From NCBI GenBank assembly GCA_016714795.1, contig JADKCA010000003.1, positions 372,001-436,000 of the forward strand: a stretch of DNA of 64,000 nucleotides, read 5' to 3'. The position numbers were made by a program, and so were the translations under genes. Source of the DNA: Sphingomonadales bacterium. GTDB lineage: Bacteria; Pseudomonadota; Alphaproteobacteria; Sphingomonadales; Sphingomonadaceae. The notes below the pieces were generated by a model. That model saw only the letters and a list, made by a program, of their open reading frames with translations. It searched no databases and was not told the origin of the DNA. Positions 62,647-64,000 of the stretch are shown piece after piece. Position 1 is the first letter of the stretch, and each line of letters opens with the position of its first letter.

Positions 62647-64000
62647 CAGAAAACCTCCGTTGGGGTTTGGAGTTTTCTTGCGGTTGGGCGCGCCAAACAG
62701 ATTGGGCGTTCCGGTGCCGCCCGAACAGCCATTGCCGGACGAGGAAGCCCGCAGCCGCCGCGCTCTTCATACATGTCTTCGGGCATCCTCGCGGTGACCG
62801 GTCGGGATGACGAAACAGTCTTCATAATTGGCAATGGCCATGACTTGATACATCTCTTCAACCTTACGTATTACGGCCGGGGCGAGGTGGGCTGCTATTA
62901 CCCCAGGTTCTCGGTCTTTGCGCGCGTATGAGCGCGCACTGCAAACATGCGCTCGAGCGCGCCGCTTTAATGGTTCCTCGACCCTGTTGGCGGTGCAGGT
63001 TGTTCAGATATTTCAGCGGGATACGCATTTGTCGACGCTGGGATGCCGCTTATTGCCGAATCTGGCCTGATTGCTTCGCAGCCTTGCTTGATCGGTGAAA
63101 GCGGTGGGACATACCACACCATCGGCAGCGTACGGTATTCGGGGCAGTGGAAGCGCGACCTTCCATTCCATCGCCATCTTCCACACCGGCGAATGGCGCG
63201 CGGCGTCGAGCCAACAGGGCTTCGGGCACGCCGTATGGCGGGCTGCGCGTTGACTTCCGGGTCATTGGGATCGAGAAAGATGGCCAGTTGCTCTTTGATA
63301 AGGTCCTCGACGTTTTCGACGGAAGCGGCCTCTTCTGTCGGTCGGCATCATAAAGCAGCACGCCCAAGTAGCGGATGCGGCCGACGCAGGTTTCCGAGCA
63401 CACGGTGGGCTGACCGCCTTCGATGCGCGGGTAGCAGAAGATGCACTTTTCCGCTTCCCGGTGTCCAGTTGTAGTGGATCTTCTTGTACGGGCAGCCGGA
63501 TACACACATCCGCCAGCCGCGGCATTTTCCTGGTCGATCAAGACAATGCCGTCGTCCTCGCGCTTATAGATCGCGACCGAAGGGCACGCAGCGACGCAAG
63601 TGGGGTTTAGGCAATGCTCGCACAGGCGCGGTAGATACACTCAAAGGTATGTTCAAACTGGCCATAGGTGTCCTTTTGAACGCCTTCAAAGAGATTGTAT
63701 TCGGCCGAGCGTTTGGAATATTCGCGGCCGAGAATTTCCTCCCAGTTGAGGCCCCATTCGATCTGTCCATCCTTGCCCGAATCAGGCTGAGCGGACAGGC
63801 GGTAGGAAAGGCGTTGCTCTCGCGCGGATGTTGCAAATGGCCGTGGTCGAAGGTAAACGGCTCGTAGTAATCGTCGATTCCAGGCAGGTCGGGGTTCGCG
63901 AAAATTTTGGCCAGAACCCGCCGCTTGCCGCCCGTTTGCGGCAAGAAGCTGGCCATCAGGTTTCGGTCCCAGCCGCCCTGCCATCGCTCCTGGTTTCCCA
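62646..64000 (-). pseudogene. narH: Respiratory nitrate reductase beta subunit NarH, frameshifted (start outside window)
   Basis: NarH is the iron-sulfur subunit of nitrate reductase. Readable pieces include IEWGLNWEEILGREYSKRSA, VQKDTYGQFEHTFE, MYLPRLCEHCLNPTCVAACP, IYKREDDGIVLID, KCIFCYPRIEGGQPTVCSET, VGRIRYLGVLLYDAD, and the C-terminal DMYEERGGCG and TPTEVF. Cluster ligands after LIDQE are lost because of a missing A at 63525-63528; restoring it gives EKCRGWRMCVSGCPYKKIHY. Gly of the usual CPSGA is Val. Several more shifts occur downstream. Confidence 0.88.

Noticed and set aside
1..64000. CRISPR arrays, rRNA genes and insertion sequences
   Set aside because: No regularly spaced short repeats, rRNA sequence or transposase gene was seen.

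Overview
The window is GC-rich, densely coded DNA from an alphaproteobacterium, most likely a sphingomonad (Sphingomonadaceae or Erythrobacteraceae). The evidence is the 41-residue alpha-type ribosomal protein L36, a large TonB-dependent receptor, a HAF-repeat autotransporter, and transfer modules of the TraA / TraC-like / TraD / DUF6118 type familiar from sphingomonad plasmids and islands. Family and product names rest on motifs and remembered family knowledge; no search was run.

Region 1 (1-20471) is chromosomal backbone. It holds thyA-folA-(32-residue membrane peptide)-dipeptidase on the minus strand, pheA and ahcY on the plus strand (with a perfect palindrome ahead of ahcY), a frameshifted hypothetical gene, a dead PIN-domain remnant, a small membrane protein, rpmJ, a lipoprotein / M14 peptidase / TonB-C gene run, two acyl-CoA dehydrogenases with a TetR regulator, and a signalling-surface block. 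That block is an ECF sigma factor and a Ser/Thr kinase facing away from a 50-residue peptide gene and a 1373-residue autotransporter.

Region 2 (20797-38385) is a 17.6 kb catabolic island bounded by a 27-bp direct repeat with one mismatch. It holds a PhzS-like flavin monooxygenase and a long minus-strand operon whose nine successive inner genes from CapA to the last CoA-transferase are joined by eight 4-base ATGA overlaps. The operon encodes a secreted CocE/NonD hydrolase, a TonB receptor, a CapA-like phosphoesterase, a complete TRAP transporter, two 2-hydroxyacyl-CoA dehydratase-like subunits, a fused two-domain CoA-transferase, an alpha/beta hydrolase and a second CoA-transferase. A GntR regulator is divergent from it. 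It looks like uptake, hydrolysis, CoA activation and processing of one unidentified organic acid. The island has no integrase of its own.

Region 3 (38359-53830) is a 15.5 kb integrative mobilizable element. In order it has a P4-type integrase, two AlpA/excisionase-like regulators, a phosphoribosyltransferase, a five-gene operon of unknown function (two secreted proteins sharing a C-terminal tail, a TonB-C protein, a parallel beta-helix protein and a large two-TM protein), traD, a traC-like gene, oriT, traA (one frameshift) and a DUF6118 gene. The same repeat core marks both ends, so regions 2 and 3 lie in tandem like a cis-mobilizable element next to its helper. The five-gene cargo operon is the best candidate here for an undescribed system.

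Region 4 (53831-57683) is a second, inverted copy of the transfer module: an intact traA, an oriT nearly identical in its core, and traC-like and traD genes. No second integrase is present.

Region 5 (57696-64000) is a nitrate-respiration and molybdopterin operon read on the minus strand, in the order narH-narJ-narI-ppiC-moaA-moaB-moeA. Every gene is broken by frameshifts, and several conserved residues are changed. This is either real decay or locally poor sequence; the altered conserved residues favour decay.
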